From CAZWSX01 sp964636985 (lineage in GTDB: Bacteria; Planctomycetota; Planctomycetia; Pirellulales; Pirellulaceae): DNA of 64,000 bases. The stretch lies in assembly GCA_964636985.1 (NCBI GenBank), contig CAZWSX010000029.1:1-64000 (forward strand), written 5' to 3'. Positions 7,980 through 15,319 of the stretch are shown here, piece by piece (the first letter of the stretch is position 1; each line of letters begins with the position of its first letter). The notes under the pieces are model-generated. The model did no database searches. It was not told the DNA's origin and saw only the letters and a program-made list of their open reading frames with translations. A program made the translations under genes and the position numbers.

Positions 7980-8546
7980 ATGAGTGACGCCGCGCCAATC
8001 AATCCGTACGAACCGCCAAGAGGCCATCGAGAAGTCGTCGACCTAGTTCCGGAAAGTGACCACGGACCCTGGCGCGACGACGGACTCCTCGTGGTCGATG
8101 TTCAGCATCTTCACAGGATGCCTCGACGTTGCGTGCTAACCGGGGTCGACGTCGCGAGTGGCGAGAGCAGGCGAATGAAGATTTACTTTCGAGGTCGTAC
8201 ACCATCCCAAAGTTCAATCAGGTGCGACTGGCCTCTTTCAAGAACGGCAAGGCCCAAATGGCGGTTCAGCGATGCGATCGCTTGGGGATCTATTCTCCTA
8301 AGCGTCGCTTTCTTGTATCGCTACGTCATGATCGGTGGTAGGCCGCGCACGTACGGCGGGCAAACTTTTGTGGAGCTCCTTTTCATAGGCGCCGGATTGG
8401 CAATTTTTGGCTTCATTCTTCTCAACTTGTACGACTGGCGTCCGCTCGTGATACACCGACGAAAGCAAAGGTTTGCCTGGATTGACGGTGTCCATCCCAA
8501 TTTCCTGAAACATCTGCCTCCTTGGCCGGAGCCACCCGATGAGTGA
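7980..8546 (+). CDS. NPYEPP-array protein 4 (uncharacterised membrane protein)
   Basis: A 188-residue array member beginning MSDAAPINPYEPP, four bases after the stop of protein 3. It carries HGPWRDDGLLVVD, RCVLTG, DWPLSRT, two helices (GSILLSVAFLYRYVMI and LLFIGAGLAIFGFILL) and FAWIDGVHPNFLKHLPPWPE. The first 38 bases of this gene are identical to those of gene 5 and nearly identical to gene 7, although the rest of each gene has diverged. It overlaps gene 5 by eight bases (ATGAGTGA). The role is unknown. Confidence 0.8.
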   Translation: MSDAAPINPYEPPRGHREVVDLVPESDHGPWRDDGLLVVDVQHLHRMPRRCVLTGVDVASGESRRMKIYFRGRTPSQSSIRCDWPLSRTARPKWRFSDAIAWGSILLSVAFLYRYVMIGGRPRTYGGQTFVELLFIGAGLAIFGFILLNLYDWRPLVIHRRKQRFAWIDGVHPNFLKHLPPWPEPPDE

Positions 8547-9102
8547 CGCCGCGCCAATCAATCCGTACGAACCGCCGGCAGCGATCAACCGCAGCAAGCC
8601 GACCATCCCAACGAACGCCAATCGAGCGTGGCGAGATGGCGTGTTGGTCGTGGTCTGTTTCGATAAACCGGGTGTCGTCTGCGATCGATGCGTTTTCTCT
8701 GGCGTCAAAGTTGGTCCCGCTGATCGGCGGAAAGTCGAACTGACATACACCCCGCTGTTACGGTTCAGCGAAACGCGCAGCGTAAGCTTGCCCGCAGTTC
8801 CCGAGACACGTGGAACTCTCGGCTCAATCTCTACTGCCTGCCAATGGGTGACGATCAGTAGTGTGTTAGGACTGGTCGCAACCGTAGCGTCCGCCGCATA
8901 CTTTCGCGGAAATCCAAGGCCTTATGTCGGATTGCTTCTTGCTTGGTTTGTGGCTGGCATCGTCAGCGCCTTTATACGACAGCGAATCGAACAGACGCCT
9001 CTTTCCATTTTTCGCGTTGTCGGGTCATATGGCTGGGTTCAAGGTGCCCACGCCGATTTTCTTCGCGAGTTGCCTCCATGGCCGGGAGGCGATCCGCAAT
9101 GA
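8539..9102 (+). CDS. NPYEPP-array protein 5 (uncharacterised membrane protein)
   Basis: A 187-residue array member beginning MSDAAPINPYEPP. It has AWRDGVLVVV, RCVFSG, a basic stretch before the first helix, helices around VTISSVLGLVATVASAAYF and LLLAWFVAGIVSAF, and GWVQGAHADFLRELPPWPG. The start lies inside the end of gene 4 (eight-base overlap) and the stop overlaps gene 6 as ATGA. The paralogues share motifs at both ends but the middle helices vary freely, so the ends are the conserved functional parts. No function can be assigned. Confidence 0.8.
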   Translation: MSDAAPINPYEPPAAINRSKPTIPTNANRAWRDGVLVVVCFDKPGVVCDRCVFSGVKVGPADRRKVELTYTPLLRFSETRSVSLPAVPETRGTLGSISTACQWVTISSVLGLVATVASAAYFRGNPRPYVGLLLAWFVAGIVSAFIRQRIEQTPLSIFRVVGSYGWVQGAHADFLRELPPWPGGDPQ

Positions 9103-9629
9103 CGATCAATCCCTACGAACCGCCGCAGGAAGCTCTACAAGGCGCCGGTCCCTGGCGACATGGCGAGTTCCTGGTGGTCCCGACTGATCGGCCACCCAGC
9201 TTTCCGCTTCGCTGCATCGGTTCCGGTGCCCCCGTCCCCGCCACGTCGAAGATCCAAACGGAGGCATGCTTTCCCGAACGAAGCATCTTCCAGAAATCGA
9301 TCACGCTGATTTGCCCGGTCGATCATCAAACGGTTCCCGCGGTCAGATTGATTGACGTTGTTTCACGGTCGATCATGATCGTGGCGGGATTGTTGTGCCT
9401 CGTTCACGTGGCGATGGTTAACGTCGAGAATGCGACCTATCGGTTGGCTGGCGTGAGAGCGATGACTTTAGTGTTTGCTCTAATCGTGACTAGCACTTTC
9501 CTTCAATGCCTCTTCGTGCGCCGGCTCCTCACACTGCGCAAGATCAAGGGACAGTATGCTTGGATCGTTGGTGCTCATCCCGATTTCTTGAAGGACCTGC
9601 CACCTTGGCCAGGGCTGCCTCATGAGTGA
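9099..9629 (+). CDS. NPYEPP-array protein 6 (uncharacterised membrane protein)
   Basis: A 176-residue array member. I chose the ATG at 9099 (ATGA overlap with gene 5). The longer frame from 8943 is a shadow of gene 5. It reads MTINPYEPPQEALQGAGPWRH, then RCIGSG, two helices and WIVGAHPDFLKDLPPWPG. The usual WRDG is WRHG here and the linker after NPYEPP is about ten residues shorter than in the other copies. Its last codons overlap gene 7 by eight bases. Function is unknown. Confidence 0.79.
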   Translation: MTINPYEPPQEALQGAGPWRHGEFLVVPTDRPPSFPLRCIGSGAPVPATSKIQTEACFPERSIFQKSITLICPVDHQTVPAVRLIDVVSRSIMIVAGLLCLVHVAMVNVENATYRLAGVRAMTLVFALIVTSTFLQCLFVRRLLTLRKIKGQYAWIVGAHPDFLKDLPPWPGLPHE

Positions 9630-10626
9630 CGCCGCGCCGATCAATCCATACGAACCACCACAGGGGCCGATCGCAGACGATCGAGTTGAGGCGGAGGTTT
9701 ACCTTGGGCCGTGGCGCGATCGGGGGTTACTTGTCGTCGATATCGACGAAAAGGACTCCATGCCGTGGCGGTGCGTAGTCAGCGGAGTTGAAATCGAGCC
9801 CGGGCAACGCGCGCGGTTCAGCATCTACCCCGCCCGCTTGAACTCGCCGATTGAGTTCCTCCATCGTTACTGGCCCATTTCGTCTGCCAAGCGCCCGCGG
9901 TGGCGCCCCATCCACGTGATTGGTTGGGGCATGATCGTCGCCAGCGTTGTCGGATTCGTCATCGGGCTCTTTTCGGTCTACGCCTGGTTTTTGTGCATCG
10001 TGACGGCATTTTTGGGAGGCCTGATCCTGCGGTGGTCGTCTCCGCGATGGCTTAGGATCGTTCGCGTCGCCGGGCGACAAGTTTGGGTCAGCGGCGCGCA
10101 CCCCAACTTCCTGGCTGTATTGCCGCCATGGCAGGAAACGGCTCGCGCGAGCGACGCACCACCCACCGAATTTCACGGCCCATGGCGCGATGGGCCCTTT
10201 ATCGTGGTCGACTGCAGCCACGAAGACGTGGGAATCTCCCGCTGCGTTTTCACGGGCGTCGACGTCGACGCTCGCGAACGAACCCTCATCCCCGTTACCA
10301 GGACGCACGGCCTCCTCCCCGATGGCGTCTACAATCTGCGTTGGCCGTGGGCACGAAGAGCCCGGCCGACATGGAGCATCATGGATGTTGCGATCTGGTC
10401 ACTCGTGGTTGCCGGCGCAATGGCGATGTTTCTCAAGGGTGCGGAAATCATTCCCAGCCTCACCGGAGTCGAGTCCCTCTATTTTCTCATCCCCGCGGTA
10501 TGTCTCTTCGCACTGCGACGGACCAGAGCCCTTGTGTTGCAGCATCGGGATGGGAACTTTATTTGGGTGGCCGGAGTCCATCCCCGCTGCCTAGAAGACC
10601 TCCCCGAAGTCCGTGCCAACACGTGA
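9622..10626 (+). CDS. NPYEPP-array protein 7, a two-module fusion
   Basis: A 334-residue protein made of two array modules. Module A (residues 1 to about 170) has MSDAAPINPYEPP, GPWRDRGLLVVD, RCVVSG, two helices and SGAHPNFLAVLPPWQE. Module B follows directly with GPWRDGPFIVVD, RCVFTG, WPWARRARP, two helices and VAGVHPRCLEDLPEV. Module B lacks its own NPYEPP and its final PPWPG is lost, which suggests that loss of a stop and start joined genes 7 and 8 of the original array. It is the last gene of the array. About 100 bases follow before a thioredoxin-like gene. Confidence 0.82.
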   Translation: MSDAAPINPYEPPQGPIADDRVEAEVYLGPWRDRGLLVVDIDEKDSMPWRCVVSGVEIEPGQRARFSIYPARLNSPIEFLHRYWPISSAKRPRWRPIHVIGWGMIVASVVGFVIGLFSVYAWFLCIVTAFLGGLILRWSSPRWLRIVRVAGRQVWVSGAHPNFLAVLPPWQETARASDAPPTEFHGPWRDGPFIVVDCSHEDVGISRCVFTGVDVDARERTLIPVTRTHGLLPDGVYNLRWPWARRARPTWSIMDVAIWSLVVAGAMAMFLKGAEIIPSLTGVESLYFLIPAVCLFALRRTRALVLQHRDGNFIWVAGVHPRCLEDLPEVRANT

Positions 10627-10729
10627 TCCCGGTGACAATATCCCGGTGAAAAGCGCCCGTCATTTTCAAAGATAGGGTGATTTGCGAAGATACTGAAACA
10701 AAACACCATCCCTTTGCATCGAACAAAAC

Positions 10730-11314
10730 ATGTCGACCATCAGCCCGCCGCTTACGAACGCTTCCGCCCTCTTCGAACAGGGCTTTTCCTACCACGACTT
10801 TCTGGCCAAGTACGGCACGCCCGACCAGCAGGCCAAGTGGAAGAACGCGCTCGAGCGGATCGCCCTGACCGACGACCAAAAGAAGCTCCTCGCTTCGTTC
10901 AAGCGAGTGATGCCGGTTTACGTTTTGTCCGGTGCGTGGTGCGGCGACTGCGTCGACCAATGCCCGATCTTCGAACGGTTCGCCGAAGCCGCGCCGAATC
11001 TTAAGATCCGCTACTTCGATCGCGATGAAGCCCCGCGCGAGTTCGCCGAAGCGGTAAAAATCTGCGGCGGTGCCCGCGTACCATCGGTCGTCTTTTTCAG
11101 CGAAGACTTCACGGAAGTCGGCCGTTACGGCGACAAGACGCTGGCCAAGTATCGCGACGTCCTCCAAAAGACCTCGGGCGAAACTTGCTCGACCGGCCTC
11201 GGAGTCGACAAGTCGCTCCAAGCCGCCGTCGTCGCCGAGTGGCTCGAGCAATTCGAGCGGGCCCAGCTCATCTGCCGCCTGTCGGCACGGCTACGGCAAA
11301 AACATCTGGATTAA
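10730..11314 (+). CDS. Thioredoxin-family protein with WCGDC active site
   Basis: A 194-residue cytoplasmic thioredoxin-fold protein with no signal peptide. The redox motif WCGDC is at residues 70-74 (LSGAWCGDCVDQCP), with a further Cys at 78. Canonical thioredoxin has WCGPC, so the Asp variant suggests a different redox potential or partner. A helical N-terminal extension of about 55 residues precedes the fold, the cis-Pro loop is GGARVPSVVFF, and a helical tail of about 50 residues with CS and IC cysteines follows. It could be a thiol reductase, and trxB lies 4.6 kb upstream across the NPYEPP array. The substrate is unknown. Confidence 0.82.
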   Translation: MSTISPPLTNASALFEQGFSYHDFLAKYGTPDQQAKWKNALERIALTDDQKKLLASFKRVMPVYVLSGAWCGDCVDQCPIFERFAEAAPNLKIRYFDRDEAPREFAEAVKICGGARVPSVVFFSEDFTEVGRYGDKTLAKYRDVLQKTSGETCSTGLGVDKSLQAAVVAEWLEQFERAQLICRLSARLRQKHLD

Positions 11315-11433
11315 CGGCCGTATTTGCAGCCTCTATTTGTGGTCCTAAAGGGGGGCCGCCCCCAAGGCAAACGCCGCGAATTTCGGTATTCTGAGGGATT
11401 CAATTTTTCCCTTTGGCGTGGTTCCTTGCGCGC

Positions 11434-12045
11434 ATGTTCACCGGTCTCGTCGAAACGATGGGCGAAGTCGCGGCGTTTTCGCCCGAGGGCCCCGGCGCGC
11501 GCCTGACGATCAAATCGCCGCTGATTGCCGATGGACTTAAGCACGGGGACAGCGTCGCCGTAAACGGCTGCTGCCTCACGGTGGTCGCGACGGACAACGA
11601 GCTGTTCCAGTTCGAAGCCGGGTCCGAAACGCTCAAGCGGACGAACCTCGGCAAGCTGGCGCGCGGCCACCAGGTTAATCTGGAACGCTCGCTCAAAGCC
11701 GGCGACAGGCTCGGCGGGCACTTCGTCACCGGGCACATCGACGGGCTGGGAACGGTTCGCAAACGAATCCAAGAGGGGCAGTGGTGGTTCTACCATTTCG
11801 AAACGCCACCGACATTGATCCACCACCTCGCCAGCAAAGGCTCGATCGCCGTCGACGGCGTAAGCCTGACGGTGGTCGACGTCGACGAGACCTCGTTTAG
11901 TGTCGCCTTGATTCCACACACGTTGGCCATGACCACGCTAGGCCAGCGGCAAGAAGGAGACACGGTCAATCTCGAGACCGATATCCTGGCCAAGTACGTC
12001 GAGCGGCAACTGGCTGAAAAGCAGCTTGCCCGCCCGACCCTTTGA
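11434..12045 (+). CDS. ribE: Riboflavin synthase, alpha subunit
   Basis: A 203-residue riboflavin synthase, which dismutates two 6,7-dimethyl-8-ribityllumazine molecules into riboflavin and a pyrimidine product. The N-terminal MFTGLVE signature is intact, and two lumazine-binding barrel repeats are visible (roughly 1-97 and 98-190), each with a GDSVAVNG/GSIAVDGVSLTV motif. The second half has the FVTGHIDG segment near its start. I chose ATG at 11434 because MFTGLVE is the invariant family N-terminus. The frame upstream is open for seven codons. The stop overlaps the TTG that could open rsmA, so the two genes are probably co-transcribed. No FMN riboswitch consensus is visible upstream. Confidence 0.96.
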   Translation: MFTGLVETMGEVAAFSPEGPGARLTIKSPLIADGLKHGDSVAVNGCCLTVVATDNELFQFEAGSETLKRTNLGKLARGHQVNLERSLKAGDRLGGHFVTGHIDGLGTVRKRIQEGQWWFYHFETPPTLIHHLASKGSIAVDGVSLTVVDVDETSFSVALIPHTLAMTTLGQRQEGDTVNLETDILAKYVERQLAEKQLARPTL

Positions 12046-12053
12046 AAGTTTTC

Positions 12054-13067
12054 ATGACTGCTCGGCAAACTGTATCGTTTCTGCAACGCCGCTTTCGCGA
12101 GGTTGGCCTCCAGCCCAACGCGCGCCACGGACAGAATTTTCTGATCGATTTGAATTTGATCGACCTGCTGGCCCGCGCGGCGAACATCACTTCGAACGAT
12201 GTCGTGCTGGAGGTAGGCACCGGAACAGGATCACTGACCGGCCGCCTGGCCGAACACGCCGCGCACGTAATCACCGTCGAGATCGATCAACACTTGCACG
12301 TGCTGGCACGCGAAGAACTGATCGATTGTCAAAACGTGACGATGCTCAAACAGGATGCGCTCCGGAACAAAAATCACATCCACGACAATGTTCTGAACAC
12401 CGTTCGCGCCAAGCTGGCCGAAGCTCCGGGGCGAGTCTTCAAGCTCGCGGCGAACTTGCCTTACAATGTCGCCACGCCGATTCTCTCGAATCTGTTGGCC
12501 GGCGATCCGGTCCCCTTCAGCATGACGGCCACCATTCAGCGCGAGTTGGCCGAGCGGATCGTCGCCAAGCCGAGCACCAAAGACTACAGCGCGCTCAGCG
12601 TCTGGATGCAGTCGTTGTGCGAGATCGAGATCGTCCGCATCATGCCGCCCGACGTTTTCTGGCCGCGACCCAAAGTCGAGTCAGCCATCATTCACATCGT
12701 TCCGCAGCCGGCCAAGCGCGCCAGCATTCCCGACCTGGAATACTGGCATGCCTTTTGTCGTGCCATGTTTTTCCACCGCCGCAAGTTTCTGCGAAGCGTC
12801 GTGGTAAACGCCTTCCAAAAGACGCTCGACAAACCGCAGGTCGACGCCGTGCTGCACGGCCTCGGCTTCGCCGCCGATGCCCGCGCGGAACAGCTTGACG
12901 TGCCAACGATGTTCCGGCTGTGCGAAGCCATGCGAGCGGCGGAACTCGCCCTCGGCGACAAGACATCGCTCGATTTCCGCCGTGCTTCCGATTCCTCCAA
13001 GCCGGACGATTCCGACGATCAAGGCGACGAGTCGCCTGATTCAGACGATGACTCCTCCGGCGAATGA
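12054..13067 (+). CDS. rsmA: 16S rRNA dimethyladenosine transferase
   Basis: A KsgA/RsmA homologue (337 residues from the ATG at 12054; a TTG at 12042 overlapping the ribE stop is an alternative). It dimethylates two adjacent adenines in helix 45 of 16S rRNA late in 30S assembly. GQNFLID is near residues 26-32, the SAM motif LEVGTGTGSLT near 52-62, and the catalytic NLPY near 134-137. RPKVESAI marks the C-terminal domain. It ends in an unusual Asp/Ser-rich tail of about 30 residues (SSKPDDSDDQGDE and so on), absent from E. coli KsgA. About 40 bases separate it from the cyclophilin gene. Confidence 0.94.
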   Translation: MTARQTVSFLQRRFREVGLQPNARHGQNFLIDLNLIDLLARAANITSNDVVLEVGTGTGSLTGRLAEHAAHVITVEIDQHLHVLAREELIDCQNVTMLKQDALRNKNHIHDNVLNTVRAKLAEAPGRVFKLAANLPYNVATPILSNLLAGDPVPFSMTATIQRELAERIVAKPSTKDYSALSVWMQSLCEIEIVRIMPPDVFWPRPKVESAIIHIVPQPAKRASIPDLEYWHAFCRAMFFHRRKFLRSVVVNAFQKTLDKPQVDAVLHGLGFAADARAEQLDVPTMFRLCEAMRAAELALGDKTSLDFRRASDSSKPDDSDDQGDESPDSDDDSSGE

Positions 13068-13110
13068 TACCCCTCAGATCACTTTTAACCTGTTCCTAAG
13101 GAGTTCTTGG

Positions 13111-14319
13111 ATGTTATTCCGACTTGTGTCCTTTGCCGCACCAGGCGCACGACGCGTCCTGATGTCGCTGTCGACGATTGCCGTCGCCATCATCCTGACC
13201 GGCTGTCAAACCATGCCACTGAGCGCGCAAGACGACGAGCCCAGCAAAGACAAGGCGAAAGTGGAAAAGCCCAAGGCCGATCCCGATTCGCCTTTGGGCA
13301 AGTTCCAAGCCGCCGTCGCTGAGCTGCAAGAGACGCAAAAGAAGCTGCAAGCGATGCAGCGCGAGTTCCAAACGGCTAACGAAGAGCGGCAACAGGAACT
13401 GGCCAAGGAATACGAAACGGCCGTCGTGGGCATGCAAAAGGCCTTTCCGGAAATGCGCAAGCTGGCCATGGCTGCCTACGCCGAAGATCCCAAGGCGGAC
13501 CCGAAGGTTATCGACTTCCTCGGAGCCATGGTGGCTCGAGAACTGAGCGGCGACGAGTACGAGGTCGCACTGAAGAGCGCCACCGAACTCATCGACAAGG
13601 GATGCAAGGATTCGGTGATCCTTGGCCTGGCAGGACAAGCAGCCTACTGTCTCGACGACTTTGATCTGGCCGACAAGTATTTCACCGCCGCCAAGAAGTC
13701 GGGGCGACTCGATCGCGCCGGTCTCCAATACGCACAAGACATTGAAGAGGCCAAGGAAGCCTGGGCCGAAGAAAAGGAAATCCGCAAAGCGGAAGCCGCC
13801 AAAGACGACAACCCGCGCGTCAAGCTGGAGACGAGCAAAGGCGACCTGATTATCGAACTCTATGAAGATCAGGCTCCGGGCACGGTTGGCAACTTTGTCA
13901 GCCTGGTGAAAAAGGGTTTCTACGATGGCATCTCGTTCCATCGCGTGTTGCCTGGATTCATGGCCCAAGGGGGTGACCCAGAAGGCACCGGCGGCGGCGG
14001 CCCCGGCTACAAGATCTTTTGCGAAACCGATCGGAAAGATTACCGAAAGCACTTTCGCGGGACGTTAAGCATGGCCAAGACCGCTGCGAAAAACACAGGC
14101 GGATCGCAGTTCTTTCTCACGTTCCGCCGCACGAGCCATCTTGATGGAGAACACACCGTCTTCGGCCGCGTGATCGAAGGTCTCGACATTCTGGAAAAGC
14201 TCCAACGGATCGACCCGCAACAGCCAAGCGGCGTCGAGCCCGATACCATCAAAAAAGCAACCGTCATTCGCGACCGCGGCCACGAGTACAAGCCGAAGAT
14301 TGCCTCCAAGGGCAACTAG
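13111..14319 (+). CDS. Lipoprotein with C-terminal cyclophilin-type peptidyl-prolyl isomerase domain
   Basis: A 402-residue protein. The N-terminus has a hydrophobic segment ending in ILTGC (Cys32), a lipobox suggesting membrane anchoring. A charged coiled-coil-like stretch follows (about 60-115, with AVAELQETQKKLQAMQREF), then a helical repeat-like region to about 225, and a cyclophilin domain from about 245 to the end (GNFVSLVKKGFYDG, FHRVLPGFMAQGGD, NTGGSQFFLTF, HTVFGRV). The active-site Arg and Phe/Gln residues are present in these motifs. I chose ATG at 13111 because a perfect AAGGAG lies eight bases upstream. The frame is open much further into rsmA but there it is a shadow. It likely assists folding of exported proteins. 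Confidence 0.9.
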   Translation: MLFRLVSFAAPGARRVLMSLSTIAVAIILTGCQTMPLSAQDDEPSKDKAKVEKPKADPDSPLGKFQAAVAELQETQKKLQAMQREFQTANEERQQELAKEYETAVVGMQKAFPEMRKLAMAAYAEDPKADPKVIDFLGAMVARELSGDEYEVALKSATELIDKGCKDSVILGLAGQAAYCLDDFDLADKYFTAAKKSGRLDRAGLQYAQDIEEAKEAWAEEKEIRKAEAAKDDNPRVKLETSKGDLIIELYEDQAPGTVGNFVSLVKKGFYDGISFHRVLPGFMAQGGDPEGTGGGGPGYKIFCETDRKDYRKHFRGTLSMAKTAAKNTGGSQFFLTFRRTSHLDGEHTVFGRVIEGLDILEKLQRIDPQQPSGVEPDTIKKATVIRDRGHEYKPKIASKGN

Positions 14320-14353
14320 GCCGAGTTGTGCGCGGAATTGATTTCCAACAACG

Positions 14354-14393
14354 ACGGGACATTTGGCACTAAGAGCGGCGCCAAATGTCCCGT
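14354..14393. repeat. Long perfect stem-loop, 14-bp stem
   Basis: Perfect inverted repeat ACGGGACATTTGGC (14354-14367) and its complement (14380-14393) around a 12-base loop, 35 bases after the cyclophilin stop. Outside the stem, further partial complementarity (CAACG/TTGG) continues. There is no T-tract, so if it terminates transcription it is not of the classical type. Confidence 0.65.
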
Positions 14394-14497
14394 TGGCATT
14401 TGCCAAGAACGCACGTTAGGACCAACGGCAAACCGACATCCGTTGTGCTCTCGCGACGTCCAAATTAAGAAGGTCCTCAACCGCGACAGCGGTACCA

Positions 14498-14712
14498 TAA
14501 CCGTAGCCGGGGGTCGCGAAGCGCACCCCCGGTTAGCTGACTCGCGACAAACCAACCCCGGCTGGGGTTGCACACGAATCGGTCGATCATTCGAGGAACC
14601 ACGCGTCCCATGTCGCATCGCTGCCGCGATGCCGAATCATTTGCGATCGCGTTCCGGGGGTGCGAAGCGCACCCCCGGCTAAAGTGATTGAACCCCTGCC
14701 GGGGTACGCAAT
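14498..14712. repeat. Cluster of CCGGGGGTGCG palindromes
   Basis: Four palindromic units lie close together. Unit 1 at 14498-14537 has TAGCCGGGGGTCGC opposite GCGCACCCCCGGTTA. Unit 2 at 14553-14568 has AACCCC/GGGGTT. Unit 3 at 14654-14678 has a perfect 11-bp stem CCGGGGGTGCG/CGCACCCCCGG and an AAG loop. Unit 4 near 14690-14704 has ACCCC/GGGGT. They resemble REP-like intergenic elements. Confidence 0.7.
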
Positions 14713-14838
14713 GAGAGCAACTGAAACGCGGACTTGCAAAATGCAGCAAGCTCAATGTGACAGAATGGCCAAGCAACTTGACGGGCAGGCTGGTTCGAGT
14801 AGCGGAAGTTAAGAAAAGTCATTTCTTAGTTGCACAAC

Positions 14839-15306
14839 ATGCCTCATGACAATCGCCAGAACGCGTGGGCCGTGGTTGGCGAAGTTCGTCCGCTGATTCT
14901 CGACATTGGCGGCGAGGGCAGGCATCCCTTGGCGTGGAACGTGAATCCGTCTCAATGGTGCACGTATGGTCCCCAGCGCGGCGAGCCGATCCCGCGCTGG
15001 ATAGAAGGCCGAGCGGACGCAATCCCTCTGCCAGATCGCGTCGTCGACGTGGTCCTAATGGAGCGCACGCCGCTCACGCGTGCCGCCTGTCACGAGATTC
15101 GCCGCGTCGTCCGCAGGGGAGGAACCATCGTGCTGCGGCATGCAAAACCGTTCGGTTGGGATCCTCACGTCGTGGCAAAAGAGATCTTGTTTGGGAGTAT
15201 CAGCACGCGAGATTGCGAGGTGGGCGGGAAGGCCTGTCAGGAACTCCTCATCACGAGCTTCGTCTTTGACAGGAAGGCCTCAAACAGTCCCGTACAATCC
15301 GACTAG
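14839..15306 (+). CDS. Small methyltransferase-like protein
   Basis: A 155-residue protein resembling the core of a class I methyltransferase: LILDIGGEGRHPLAWNVNP as motif I and the following strand, GRADAIPLPDRVVDVVLME as the motif II region, and EIRRVVRRGGTIVLRH as the motif III/post region. Motif I is DIGGEGRHP rather than the usual DxGxGxG, and the usual C-terminal strands are short, so SAM binding is uncertain. A TTG at 14830 would add three residues; I chose the ATG. There is no adjacent partner on the same strand, as the next gene is convergent. The substrate is unknown. Confidence 0.6.
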   Translation: MPHDNRQNAWAVVGEVRPLILDIGGEGRHPLAWNVNPSQWCTYGPQRGEPIPRWIEGRADAIPLPDRVVDVVLMERTPLTRAACHEIRRVVRRGGTIVLRHAKPFGWDPHVVAKEILFGSISTRDCEVGGKACQELLITSFVFDRKASNSPVQSD

Positions 15307-15319
15307 TCTCCGGTGGCAC

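Larger units (their letters stand above)
14320..14838. other. 519-base spacer rich in palindromes
   Basis: No convincing gene is seen on either strand. The spacer contains at least five palindromes: 14354-14393, 14498-14537, 14553-14568, 14654-14678 and about 14690-14704. Several share the core CCGGGGGTGCGAAGCGC. The cyclophilin gene ends upstream and a small methyltransferase-like gene begins downstream. No promoter stands out. Confidence 0.7.

Noticed and set aside
11315..11433. Possible FMN riboswitch before riboflavin synthase
   Set aside because: The spacer has a GC-rich palindrome (GGGGGGCCGCCCCC) but none of the conserved RFN blocks, and it is too short for a full element.
12026..12898. 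290-codon plus-strand frame overlapping rsmA
   Set aside because: It is an alternative frame of rsmA, Arg-rich with no motif.
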